From NCBI GenBank assembly GCA_016200665.1, contig JACQEG010000058.1, forward strand, positions 1-32,904: 32,904 nt of DNA, given 5' to 3'. The notes below the pieces were generated by a model. That model was given only the letters and a program-made list of their open reading frames with translations, ran no database searches and was not told where the DNA came from. A program made the position numbers and the translations under genes. Source of the stretch: Chloroflexota bacterium. GTDB lineage: Bacteria > Chloroflexota > Limnocylindria > Limnocylindrales > CSP1-4. The stretch's first letter is position 1. The number at the start of each line of letters is the position of its first letter. Positions 10,525 through 17,715 of the stretch are shown here, piece after piece.

Positions 10525-10530
10525 AGTATA
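10525..10530 (-). promoter_or_regulatory. -10 box (TATACT) of the pur operon promoter
   Basis: TATACT on the minus strand matches the sigma-70 -10 consensus at 5 of 6 positions in an otherwise GC-rich stretch. No good -35 hexamer is visible 16-18 bp upstream. The expected start of transcription is near 10518, giving a leader of about 245 nt before purA. Confidence 0.5.
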
Positions 10531-10574
10531 GCGGCCTCGACGGACCGCTCTGCTGCCCTTCTTCGGAAGCTCGG

Positions 10575-11138
10575 CTAGCCCTCGTCCCCGGGCCAGCGTT
10601 CCGCGAAGACGGTCTCGCTTCGAGGCAGCCGGCCCTGGCCGGGCGGGCTCTTCGGGGCAAGCGCGGCCTCGGTCGGGTGCCCGACGACGACGATCGTCCT
10701 GACGTAGCGATCCGCCGGCAGCCCGAGGAGGCCCGAGACGAGCGCCCGGACGTCCCTCCGGATCCACGCGATTCCGCCACGAAGGCCGACGAGCTCCGCG
10801 GCGATGAGGAGCCGTTCGGCGGCACGGCCCTCGTCGTAGGCCCGCGAGATGGCCTGGTCGTCGTCCGGCAGGACGATGGCCACGGCTGCCGGCGCGGTCT
10901 TCAGGCCGCGGGTCTGGGGCAGCCCGCCGTCGTGGATTCGCTGGAGCGTGGCGCGGTCCCGGATGACGATGAACCGCCACGGCTGGGTGTTCGTGCTGCT
11001 GCCGGTCCAGCGCGCGGCATCGGCGATCGCGTCCAGCTCGGCGTCGGTCGGCGCCTCGTCCGTGAACTCGCGGATCTGGCGGACCCGGATCAGCGGTCGC
11101 ACGGCGTCCCGCGGAGATGACGACTCGCGCGCGGTCAT
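10575..11138 (-). CDS. Nitroreductase family protein (FMN-dependent)
   Basis: This is a 187-aa member of the nitroreductase superfamily, FMN enzymes that reduce nitro compounds, quinones or flavins with NAD(P)H. The N-terminal FMN-contact motif RQIREFTDEAP and the downstream SSTNTQPWRFIVI segment are clear, followed by the C-terminal GHPTEA motif near the dimer interface. ATG 11138 was chosen because it gives the normal family length; the 53 upstream in-frame codons are Arg/Pro-rich and unlike the family. It is followed by the pur leader and is divergent from ssb. The natural substrate cannot be told from sequence. Confidence 0.85.
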   Translation of the reverse strand: MTARESSSPRDAVRPLIRVRQIREFTDEAPTDAELDAIADAARWTGSSTNTQPWRFIVIRDRATLQRIHDGGLPQTRGLKTAPAAVAIVLPDDDQAISRAYDEGRAAERLLIAAELVGLRGGIAWIRRDVRALVSGLLGLPADRYVRTIVVVGHPTEAALAPKSPPGQGRLPRSETVFAERWPGDEG

Positions 11139-11286
11139 GGAGCCAGTCTGGCACCGCCCGGGAATCCGCGGCGCCCTGGTGCCCGCGGATAAGCGCGAGG
11201 TGGGTGGCGGAAAAGCGACGCGGGCTACGGTCTGCCCATCGAACCGCCGCACGCAGGGTCGGCCCGTGTCCCGTCGGCCGGCCATC

Positions 11287-11293
11287 GAAGGAG
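11287..11293 (+). promoter_or_regulatory. Ribosome binding site of ssb
   Basis: GAAGGAG lies nine bases before the GTG at 11303 and only two before the out-of-frame ATG at 11296. This spacing selects the GTG as the start codon. Confidence 0.7.
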
Positions 11294-11302
11294 CCATGGA
11301 CC

Positions 11303-11731
11303 GTGAACAAGGTCCTCCTCGCCGGCAGGCTGACGCACGACCCGGAGATGCGGGCGCTCGCCTCCGGCAAGCACGTCACCCAGTTCAGCGTCGCCACGAC
11401 CGAGTACGCCGGCAACGGCAAGGAGCGGCCTGAATATCACAACATCGTCACGTGGGATCGCCTCGCGGAGATCTGCGGTCGCTACCTCGGGAAGGGCCAG
11501 CAGGTCGCGATCGAGGGCCGGATCCAGACCCGCACCTGGGATGACGACAAGGGCGCCCGCCACTGGAAGACGGAGATCGTGGCGGGCACCGTGGAAATGC
11601 TCTCGGGCCGGAAGAAGAAGGACTACGCGGCCGAGTCCTCGGCTGAGCCCCTCGAGGCAGCCGCCGAGAAGGACGACGAGGACGCCGCGGCGGCGGCTGC
11701 GGAGCCGATGGCCGAGGAGGTCGCCGCCTGA
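11303..11731 (+). CDS. ssb: Single-stranded DNA-binding protein
   Basis: SSB binds single-stranded DNA in replication and repair. The OB fold is recognisable from VNKVLLAGRLTHDPEMR, the FSVATTE strand, NIVTWDRLAEICGRYLGKGQ and VAIEGRIQTRTW. GTG 11303 is the start: GAAGGAG lies nine bases upstream and the OB fold begins immediately. The ATG at 11296 is in another frame. The product is 142 aa, short for a bacterial SSB. The tail after residue 105 is acidic and Ala-rich but ends EEVAA, lacking the usual DDDIPF-like tip that recruits partner proteins. It stands alone, divergent from the nitroreductase and convergent with rsmI. Confidence 0.93.
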   Translation: MNKVLLAGRLTHDPEMRALASGKHVTQFSVATTEYAGNGKERPEYHNIVTWDRLAEICGRYLGKGQQVAIEGRIQTRTWDDDKGARHWKTEIVAGTVEMLSGRKKKDYAAESSAEPLEAAAEKDDEDAAAAAAEPMAEEVAA

Positions 11732-11782
11732 CGGTTGCCGGGATCACCGCGTCGACGGACTCGCCTCGCTTCCCCCAGTCCC

Positions 11783-11810
11783 GGGCGGCGCGACCTCCCC
11801 CGCGCCGCCC
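11783..11810. terminator. Inverted repeat between convergent ssb and rsmI
   Basis: A perfect 10-bp stem (GGGCGGCGCG with CGCGCCGCCC) encloses an 8-base loop in the short gap between two converging genes. No long T-run follows on either strand, so it may act as a weak or bidirectional terminator. Confidence 0.5.
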
Positions 11811-11818
11811 ACCGTTCC

Positions 11819-12572
11819 TCAGTCGCGCGCCACTCGGTACAGCCCTCGACGCGGCAGGCCGGTCCGGGCGGCCACGTCGCGGACGGCCGCGGAGCGCGCC
11901 ATGCCGCCGGCGACGAGGGCTTCGACCTCGGCGGACCGCCGATGCGAGCTCGCCGAGCGACCCCCGGACGATCTGCTCGTGGAGCTTGGTCAGCTCTCGG
12001 CACACGGCGGCCGGTCGGTCCGCGCCGCACGTCGCGGCGAGATCGCGCAGCGTCGGGAGGAGCCGTCCGGGCGCTTCGCAGATGACGGCACCCCGCTGGT
12101 CGGCCGCCAGGCGCACAAGCCGTTCGCGCCGTTCGCGACCGGTCCGTGGGAGGAAGCCCTCGAAGGTCCATCGCGGTCCCGCGATCCCGCTGGCGCTGAT
12201 GGCTGCCAGCACCGCGGAGGCGCCGGGGATCGGGATGACGCGGCCGCCCTCCGCCGCCCAGGCGCGGACCAGCTCCTCGCCCGGGTCGCTGATCCCCGGC
12301 GTACCGGCATCGGTCGCGAGCGCGAGGTCCGCCCCGCCGCGGAGGTGGTCCAGCAGCGCCGCCAGGCGGCCCGGTCCGCTCCGGGCGTGGAAGCTCGTCA
12401 GCCTGGCGTCGATCGCGTGGCGGGCCAGCAGGCGGCTGGTGATCCGGGTGTCCTCACAGGCGACGAGCGGCACGCTGCGGAGCACCTCGAGGGCGCGCAG
12501 GGTGACGTCCCCGAGGTTCCCGATCGGCGTCGCGACGACATAGAGGACGCCGCCGGGAGCCACCCCCGTCAC
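11819..12572 (-). pseudogene. rsmI: 16S rRNA (cytidine-2'-O)-methyltransferase RsmI, frame broken
   Basis: RsmI methylates the ribose of C1402 of 16S rRNA. From GTG 12572 (GTGA overlap with the nadE stop) about 212 codons read as a good RsmI: LYVVATPIGNLGDVTLRALE, ACEDTRITSRLLARH, ATDAGTPGISDPG, IPIPGASAVLAAISASG and TKLHEQIVRGSLGEL. After GELASA (to 11937) the frame turns into Arg-rich nonsense. The expected C-terminal helix-turn-helix (EVEALVAGGMARSAAVRDV, ending LPRRGLYRVARD) resumes in another reading frame at 11929 and stops at 11819. The segment normally between them, containing a GEFVLVV-like strand, is absent, about 35-40 residues. This looks like an internal deletion that also shifts frame. 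It is either a real lesion or an assembly error. Confidence 0.8.
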
Positions 12573-13501
12573 GTGCGAGCCGAGCCGGGCCTCCGGCGCG
12601 GATACAGGTAGTCGACGCCGGCGGTGCGCGGACCGAGCTTCGCCACGGCGGGCATCTGGCGCTTGAACTCCGAGCGGGCGACGAGCCCGTCGACGCGTTC
12701 CACCGTGGTCCGATCGAAGCCCCGCGCGACGACCTCGTCGACGCTGCGGCGCCGATCGATGCGCCAGTACAGGATCCGATCGAGCTCCTCGTAGTTGAAG
12801 CCACCCTCGAGCTCGTCGGTCTGGTCCGGCCACAGGTCGGCCGACGGCGCCTTCGCCAGGATCGCGGCCGGCACGCCCAGCGCGAGGGCCAGCTGCCGGA
12901 CCTGGCTCTTGTAGAGGTCGCCGATGGGATTGAAGGCCGATGCGCTGTCCCCGAACAGCGTCGTGTAGCCGATCAGGCCCTCGGTCTTGTTGCCGGTCCC
13001 GACGACGAGCCCGCCGAACGTGACCGAGCGGTCGTACAGGATCGACATCCGCATCCGGGCCATGAAGTTGCCGCGGCGGACCGGGCTGGCCTCGAGGGCC
13101 TCCCTTCCGGCAGCCCCCGGCTCGGCGTCGCGACCGAAGTAGCCGTCGACCATCGGCGTGATCTCGACGAGCTCGGAGGCACAGCTGAGCGCGGCCACGA
13201 CCGCCTGGGCATCCGTTCGGGACGCGGGCGAGGAGGTTCGATACGGCATGAGCACCGCGAGCAGCCGTTCGCCGCCGATGGCCTCGGCGAGGAGGTACGC
13301 CACGAGGGCCGAATCGATCCCGCCCGACAGCCCCAGGACGCAGCGCTCGAAGCCCGCCTGGCGAAGCTGGCTGCGGATGAACTCGCCGATGACCCGCCGG
13401 GCGACGTCGGTGTCGATCGCGAGCTCGGACGGGATCTCGAAGGCCGGCCGACCCCGGTCGTCCACCGGGATCGGCGACGGGACCGCGGCGATTCTCGCCA
13501 C
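12569..13501 (-). CDS. nadE: NAD+ synthetase, synthetase domain (NadE)
   Basis: NadE adenylates and amidates deamido-NAD+ to NAD+. The 310-aa protein carries the PP-loop LGLSGGIDSALVAYL (SGGIDS at 59-64), followed by LMPYRTSS, RMRMSILYDRS, GTGNKTEGLIGYTTLFGDSAS and DLYKSQVRQLA. The start is GTG 13501 with GGGGAG seven bases upstream. It lacks a nitrilase domain of its own, but a nitrilase-family amidase gene ends 14 bp upstream. The pair probably forms a split glutamine-dependent enzyme; free ammonia could also be the donor. The stop overlaps rsmI as GTGA. Confidence 0.92.
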   Translation of the reverse strand: MARIAAVPSPIPVDDRGRPAFEIPSELAIDTDVARRVIGEFIRSQLRQAGFERCVLGLSGGIDSALVAYLLAEAIGGERLLAVLMPYRTSSPASRTDAQAVVAALSCASELVEITPMVDGYFGRDAEPGAAGREALEASPVRRGNFMARMRMSILYDRSVTFGGLVVGTGNKTEGLIGYTTLFGDSASAFNPIGDLYKSQVRQLALALGVPAAILAKAPSADLWPDQTDELEGGFNYEELDRILYWRIDRRRSVDEVVARGFDRTTVERVDGLVARSEFKRQMPAVAKLGPRTAGVDYLYPRRRPGSART

Positions 13502-13515
13502 CGCGCCGCTCCCCG

Positions 13516-14478
13516 TCAGCGGCGCCGGGCCGTGAACCCGATGGGCTCACGCGCGGGCTCGGCGGGCTCGAGGTCGAGGCCCGGCTCCGCGCCCGCCTCG
13601 GCGGTCGCGTCCGGCACCAGCCCGGCTCGCTCGGCGACGATTCGCGCCAGCTCGCGGGCCTGCAGCTCGAGCCGCTCGTCGCGCAGCAGCGGCAGGGCGA
13701 TCCGCTCGCGCCGGACATCCGCCAGCTCCACGTCGACGATGTACAGGTCCTCGTCGAACAGCGGCGCGCTGAAGAGCGGCTCACCGGACGGGCCGATGAC
13801 CTCCGAGCCACCCCAGAACGAGATCGACTCGTCGACCCCGACGCGGTTGCAGAACACGACGAACGACCCGGTCAGCTGCGCGTACGTCCGCATGAGGATC
13901 CGCCACGACGTCGCCGTCCCGAGCCCCACCTCGTTGGTGGCCGCGAGATCGCGGCCGGGCGAGGACGACGGATTGATGAGCAGCTGGGCGCCATCGAGGG
14001 CCAGCAGCTGCGGCACGCCGAGGTGCCAGAAGTCCTCGCAGATCGCGAGCCCCACCCCGACCCCGAGGCGCGACGGCACCGCCCGCAGGACGTCGCCGGC
14101 GGCGAAGAACCGCCGCTCGTCGAAGAGGCCGTACGTCGGCAGGAAGAGCTTCCGGTGGACGTGCCGGATCTCGCCGTCCTCGAGCAGCGCCGCGGCGATG
14201 AACAGCCGATGGTCGGCCGACTCCTCGACGAACGACACGACCGCGGACAGGTCCCGCGTCGCACCCGCCAGCGCGGCCAGGCGCGGATCGTCGAGCCGCA
14301 TCGCGACCTCGGACGCGAGGTCCTGGAGCAGGTAGCCGGTCAGCCCGAGCTCCGGGAACACCACGAGGCCGGCCGCGCGGTCGCGGGCCGCGGCGAGGAG
14401 CTCGTGATGGCGCCGGAGGTTGTCGTCGAGCGCACCCAGGCGGGGGGCCAGCTGGGCGAGCGCGATCCGCAGTGACAT
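13516..14478 (-). CDS. Nitrilase-superfamily amidase, probable glutaminase partner of NadE
   Basis: This is a 320-aa carbon-nitrogen hydrolase with the complete Glu-Lys-Cys triad: Glu43 in VVFPELGLTGY, Lys110 in VHRKLFLPTYG and Cys147 in LAICEDFWH. The ICEDFWH and HRKLFLPTYGLFDERR contexts resemble the glutaminase domain of glutamine-dependent NAD+ synthetases more than generic nitrilases. The last 40 or so residues are a Glu/Pro/Ala-rich tail. It lies 14 bp upstream of nadE on the same strand, so channelling ammonia to NadE is a reasonable inference. The ATG at 14478 has no Shine-Dalgarno sequence; a TATCCT box seven bases before it suggests a leaderless transcript. Confidence 0.85.
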   Translation of the reverse strand: MSLRIALAQLAPRLGALDDNLRRHHELLAAARDRAAGLVVFPELGLTGYLLQDLASEVAMRLDDPRLAALAGATRDLSAVVSFVEESADHRLFIAAALLEDGEIRHVHRKLFLPTYGLFDERRFFAAGDVLRAVPSRLGVGVGLAICEDFWHLGVPQLLALDGAQLLINPSSSPGRDLAATNEVGLGTATSWRILMRTYAQLTGSFVVFCNRVGVDESISFWGGSEVIGPSGEPLFSAPLFDEDLYIVDVELADVRRERIALPLLRDERLELQARELARIVAERAGLVPDATAEAGAEPGLDLEPAEPAREPIGFTARRR

Positions 14479-14485
14479 GGGCCGG

Positions 14486-14491
14486 AGGATA
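14486..14491 (-). promoter_or_regulatory. Possible -10 box for a leaderless amidase-nadE transcript
   Basis: TATCCT on the minus strand ends seven bases before the amidase ATG at 14478. That spacing would put the transcription start on or next to the A of the ATG. No Shine-Dalgarno sequence is present. No convincing -35 box was found. Confidence 0.35.
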
Positions 14492-14596
14492 CGCCTGTGC
14501 CACGGCTCCGCCGCCGAGCACGCGACCCGCCACGGTCAGGCCGCTCGTGGACGCTTTGCCGATCGAACTTCCGCGCTCATCGGAGCGTAAACACCC

Positions 14597-14626
14597 GGTG
14601 ACGGGGCCTCTGCACGGTGCTAGGCT
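14597..14626 (+). promoter_or_regulatory. Possible promoter of the plus-strand Dpp/Opp operon
   Basis: GGTGAC (14597-14602) and TAGGCT (14621-14626) are separated by 18 bp, a moderate match to sigma-70 sites. It would give a leader of about 110 nt. A strong GGAGGAGGAG ribosome binding site at 14726-14735 precedes the ATG at 14744 by eight bases. Confidence 0.4.
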
Positions 14627-14743
14627 TCCGCCACTCGTGGCCGGGCGTCACCCCGTAGCGGCCGCGTCGGAGTCTCCCCCGCGCTCGCGTCTGGGACCTT
14701 TGGCCCGACGCCGCAGGGGGACGTTGGAGGAGGAGCAGCGAGC

Positions 14744-16477
14744 ATGACCTTGTTCACCGCGCGATCGTCCCGGTTCGCGACCCTCGTCGCGGCCATGGCG
14801 ATCGTCGTCGGCGCGTGTTCGTCGCCGGCGAGCAACACCCCATCCTCACCGGCCGAGTCCGGCGGGGCCGGCACGCCGGCTCCGAGCACGTCGTCCTACG
14901 CCGCGGAGGCCTACCCGGCCGACGCCGATGCGCCCTGCGACGATGCCACGAAGAACTCGTCCGAGTTCAAGCGCATCAAGGCCGTCGACGAGTTCACGGT
15001 CGAGTTCGACCTGTGCGCGCCCGACGTGGCCTTCCTGTCCAAGATCGCGTTCGCCTCGAACGCCATCCAGGACTCGGATTGGCTGAAGGCCCACATGGCC
15101 GACAAGTCGATCCTGCGCAATGAGAACGGCACCGGCCCCTACACGCTGAAGAGCTGGGACGCCGGCAACCGCATGGACATGACGGCCTTCGCCGGCTACT
15201 GGGGCAACCAGGCGCGCACCCCGAACCTGGAGTTCCAGTGGAGCGACCAGGCAGTCAGCCGGACCCAGGCGCTCGTCGCCGGGACGGTCGACGGCATCGA
15301 CAACCCCGGTGCCGAGGACATCAAGACGATCCAGGGCCACGAGGACCTCAAGTTCAACCAGCGCGAGGGCCTCAGCACCCTGTACGTCGGGATGAACGTC
15401 CTCAAGGCCCCGTGGACCGACGAGAACGTCCGCAAGGCGATCGCCATGTCGATCGACCGACAGTCGCTCGTCGATCACTTCTATCCCCCGGGCTCCAGCG
15501 CCGCCGACTACTTCACCCCGTGCGCCATCCCGTTCGGGTGCGTCGGTGACAAGTGGTACGACTACGACCCGGCCGCGGCAAAGGCCCTCCTGACCCAGGC
15601 CGGCTTCCCGAATGGCTTCACGACGACCCTGTCGTTCCGTGCGGCCGTCCGTGGCTATCTCCCGGATCCGCCGGCCATCGCGACCGCGATCGCTGCGGAC
15701 CTCAAGAAGAACCTGGGCATCACCGCGACCCTGGACCTCCAGGAGTCGGGTGCGTTCCTCAGCAACGCCGCGAACGGCTCGATCGACGGCCTCTACCTCC
15801 TCGGTTGGGGCGCCGACTTCCCGGACGTGACGAACTTCCTCGACTACCACTTCGGCAGCGGCTCGGGTGCCAAGTTCGGCAAGCCGTTCGACGACATCGT
15901 GGCTGCCCTCAAGACGGGTGGCTCGTCGGCGTCGGACGCTGATCGGACCGCGGCGTACACGACCGCCAACAACGCCATCAAGGCTCACGTCCCGATGGCC
16001 CTGGTCGCCCACGGCGGCTCGGGTGATGCGTTCAAGGCCGACGTCGTCGGCTCGTACGCCTCGCCCATCGGCAGCGAGCTCTTCTACGTGATGTCGGCCG
16101 GCACTCGCGACACGCTGGTCTGGATGCAGAACGCCGAACCACTCAGCCTCTATTGCGGCGACGAGTCGGACGGCGAGACGCTCCGCGCCTGCGAGCAGAT
16201 GTTCGAGTCGCTCTACACGTACGAGATCGGTGGCACGAAGGCCATTCCGGCGCTCGCGACGGACTGCGCCCCCAATGCCGACCTGACCGTGTGGACCTGC
16301 CACCTCCGCCAGGGGGTCAAGTTCCATCAGTCCGGCACGCTCGATGCCAACGACGTCGTCGACAGCCTGGCGCTGCAGTGGGATACGAAGAACCCGCTGC
16401 ACGTCGGGAACACCGGCGACTTCGAGTACTTCCCCGGCCTGTTCGGCGGGAATCTCAACCCACCGCCGGCCTCGTGA
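14744..16477 (+). CDS. Dpp/Opp family substrate-binding lipoprotein with circularly permuted domain order
   Basis: This is a 577-aa SBP_bac_5-family lipoprotein that would capture peptides or similar ligands for the downstream importer. A signal peptide ends at a lipobox (VVGAC, Cys25), followed by a Ser/Pro/Ala linker. Residues 73-450 match the region that normally follows the first roughly 110 mature residues: KAVDEFTVEFDL, NGTGPYTLKSWDAG, YVGMNVLKAPWTDENVRKAI, DYDPAAAKALLTQAGFPNG and LLGWGADFPD. Residues 455-577 then match the usual N-terminal segment: DTLVWMQNAEP, LRACEQMFESLYTYE, WTCHLRQGVKFHQ, LDANDVVDSLALQWD and EYFPGLFGG. The order is therefore permuted, with the break in the loop after EYFPGLFGG. 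The second binding protein in this window has the ordinary order. Eight cysteines lie in the mature chain beyond Cys25. The start has a strong ribosome binding site. Confidence 0.88.
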   Translation: MTLFTARSSRFATLVAAMAIVVGACSSPASNTPSSPAESGGAGTPAPSTSSYAAEAYPADADAPCDDATKNSSEFKRIKAVDEFTVEFDLCAPDVAFLSKIAFASNAIQDSDWLKAHMADKSILRNENGTGPYTLKSWDAGNRMDMTAFAGYWGNQARTPNLEFQWSDQAVSRTQALVAGTVDGIDNPGAEDIKTIQGHEDLKFNQREGLSTLYVGMNVLKAPWTDENVRKAIAMSIDRQSLVDHFYPPGSSAADYFTPCAIPFGCVGDKWYDYDPAAAKALLTQAGFPNGFTTTLSFRAAVRGYLPDPPAIATAIAADLKKNLGITATLDLQESGAFLSNAANGSIDGLYLLGWGADFPDVTNFLDYHFGSGSGAKFGKPFDDIVAALKTGGSSASDADRTAAYTTANNAIKAHVPMALVAHGGSGDAFKADVVGSYASPIGSELFYVMSAGTRDTLVWMQNAEPLSLYCGDESDGETLRACEQMFESLYTYEIGGTKAIPALATDCAPNADLTVWTCHLRQGVKFHQSGTLDANDVVDSLALQWDTKNPLHVGNTGDFEYFPGLFGGNLNPPPAS

Positions 16478-16496
16478 GACTCGGCTAGCACGAACA

Positions 16497-16525
16497 GGGG
16501 CGCCGCGACCCGCGGCGCCCCTTTT
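16497..16525 (+). terminator. Intrinsic terminator between binding protein and permease genes
   Basis: A perfect 11-bp stem (GGGGCGCCGCG with CGCGGCGCCCC) with a 3-base loop is followed by TTTT. It lies between the SBP stop and the first permease start, so partial read-through would give more SBP than membrane components. Confidence 0.8.
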
Positions 16526-16569
16526 CACATCCCCTCTCCTGCGCTCTACCGAGGGGGCATCATCCACTC

Positions 16570-17715
16570 GTGACCCGGTTCGTCCTTCGGCGCCTGCTCC
16601 TCAGCATCCCGGTCCTGTTCGGGATCGTGTTCGTCGTCTTCACGACGGCCAGGCTCATCCCGGGAGACCCGTGTCGGGCGGTCCTCGGCGAGCGGGCGAC
16701 CGACGCCACCTGCAACGCCTTCATCAAGCGTTACGGCCTGGACCACGCCATCCTGCCGGGTCTGTATCGGCGCGGCGCGGACCTGGTGTTCGTCCCGGCG
16801 GACATTCCCGAGACCCTCATCGACAACCAGTTCCTGGGCTACCTCGGTGACGTGTCGCGCGGCGACCTCGGCCAGTCGATCAAGCAGTCGCGGCCGGTCA
16901 CCCTCATGCTCATCGAGCGCCTCCCGACGACGATCGAGCTGTCGCTCCTCGCGCTCCTCATCGCCGTCATCGTCGGCGTCCCCCTTGGCCTCATCTCGGG
17001 CTACCGCCGCAACTCGGCCGTCGATGTCGCGACGATGGCCTTCGCCAATCTCGGCGTCTCCATGCCCGTCTTCGTCCTGGGCCTGCTCCTGGCCTACGTC
17101 TTCGCGATCATCCTGAAGGGCACGCCGTTCTCGCTGCCACCGTCGGAGCGCCTGAGCGCGGGCGTCAGCGTCCTGCCGCTCGTGAAGGTCTGGGGCCTCC
17201 AGTCGGTCCAGGGGGCGCCGCGCGCGTTCCTGGACTTCATCTCGGGGATCTACACCTTCACCGCGCTCATCACGGGCCAGTGGGGCGCCTTCTGGGACGC
17301 GCTGCGGCACCTGATCCTGCCGGCGGTCGCCCTCGCCACGATCCCGCTCGCGATCGTCGCCCGGATCACCCGCTCGAGCCTGCTCGACGTGCTCGGCCAG
17401 GACTTCGTCCGGACGGCGCGGGCCAAGGGCCTGCGCGAGCGCTCGGTCGTCATCCGCCACGCGGCGCGCAACGCCCTGCTGCCGGTGGTGACGGTCATCG
17501 GCCTCCAGCTCGGCGGCCTGCTGTCCGGGGCGATCCTCACGGAGACGACGTTCAACCTCGCGGGCGTCGGCCGCTCGATCTTCGAGGCGATCACGGGTCG
17601 TGACTTCGCGGTCATCCAGGGCTTTACCCTGGTCATCGCGGTCTTCTACGTCGCCGTGAACCTGATCGTCGACGTGTCCTACAGCTACCTCGACCCGCGG
17701 GTGCGCCTGCGATGA
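16570..17715 (+). CDS. DppB/OppB-type ABC transporter permease
   Basis: This is one of the two membrane subunits of a peptide-type importer. The N-terminus TRFVLRRLLLSIPVLFGIVF with the first helix and the following LIPGDPCRAVLG loop are typical of the DppB family. Further helices are predicted around residues 120-143, 152-182, 243-265, 305-325 and 347-368. The cytoplasmic EAA loop that docks on the ATPases is visible (DFVRTARAKGLRERSVV, residues 279-295, then HAARNALLPV). At 381 aa it is longer than usual, owing to an insertion after the first helix and a segment at 184-240. GTG 16570 has GAGGGGG twelve bases upstream. The stop overlaps the next permease by ATGA. Confidence 0.92.
   Translation: MTRFVLRRLLLSIPVLFGIVFVVFTTARLIPGDPCRAVLGERATDATCNAFIKRYGLDHAILPGLYRRGADLVFVPADIPETLIDNQFLGYLGDVSRGDLGQSIKQSRPVTLMLIERLPTTIELSLLALLIAVIVGVPLGLISGYRRNSAVDVATMAFANLGVSMPVFVLGLLLAYVFAIILKGTPFSLPPSERLSAGVSVLPLVKVWGLQSVQGAPRAFLDFISGIYTFTALITGQWGAFWDALRHLILPAVALATIPLAIVARITRSSLLDVLGQDFVRTARAKGLRERSVVIRHAARNALLPVVTVIGLQLGGLLSGAILTETTFNLAGVGRSIFEAITGRDFAVIQGFTLVIAVFYVAVNLIVDVSYSYLDPRVRLR

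Noticed and set aside
15553-15942. Second gene inside the permuted binding-protein region
   Set aside because: The alternative frames are Arg/Pro-rich shadows. The 577-codon frame is continuous and explains the family motifs in both parts.
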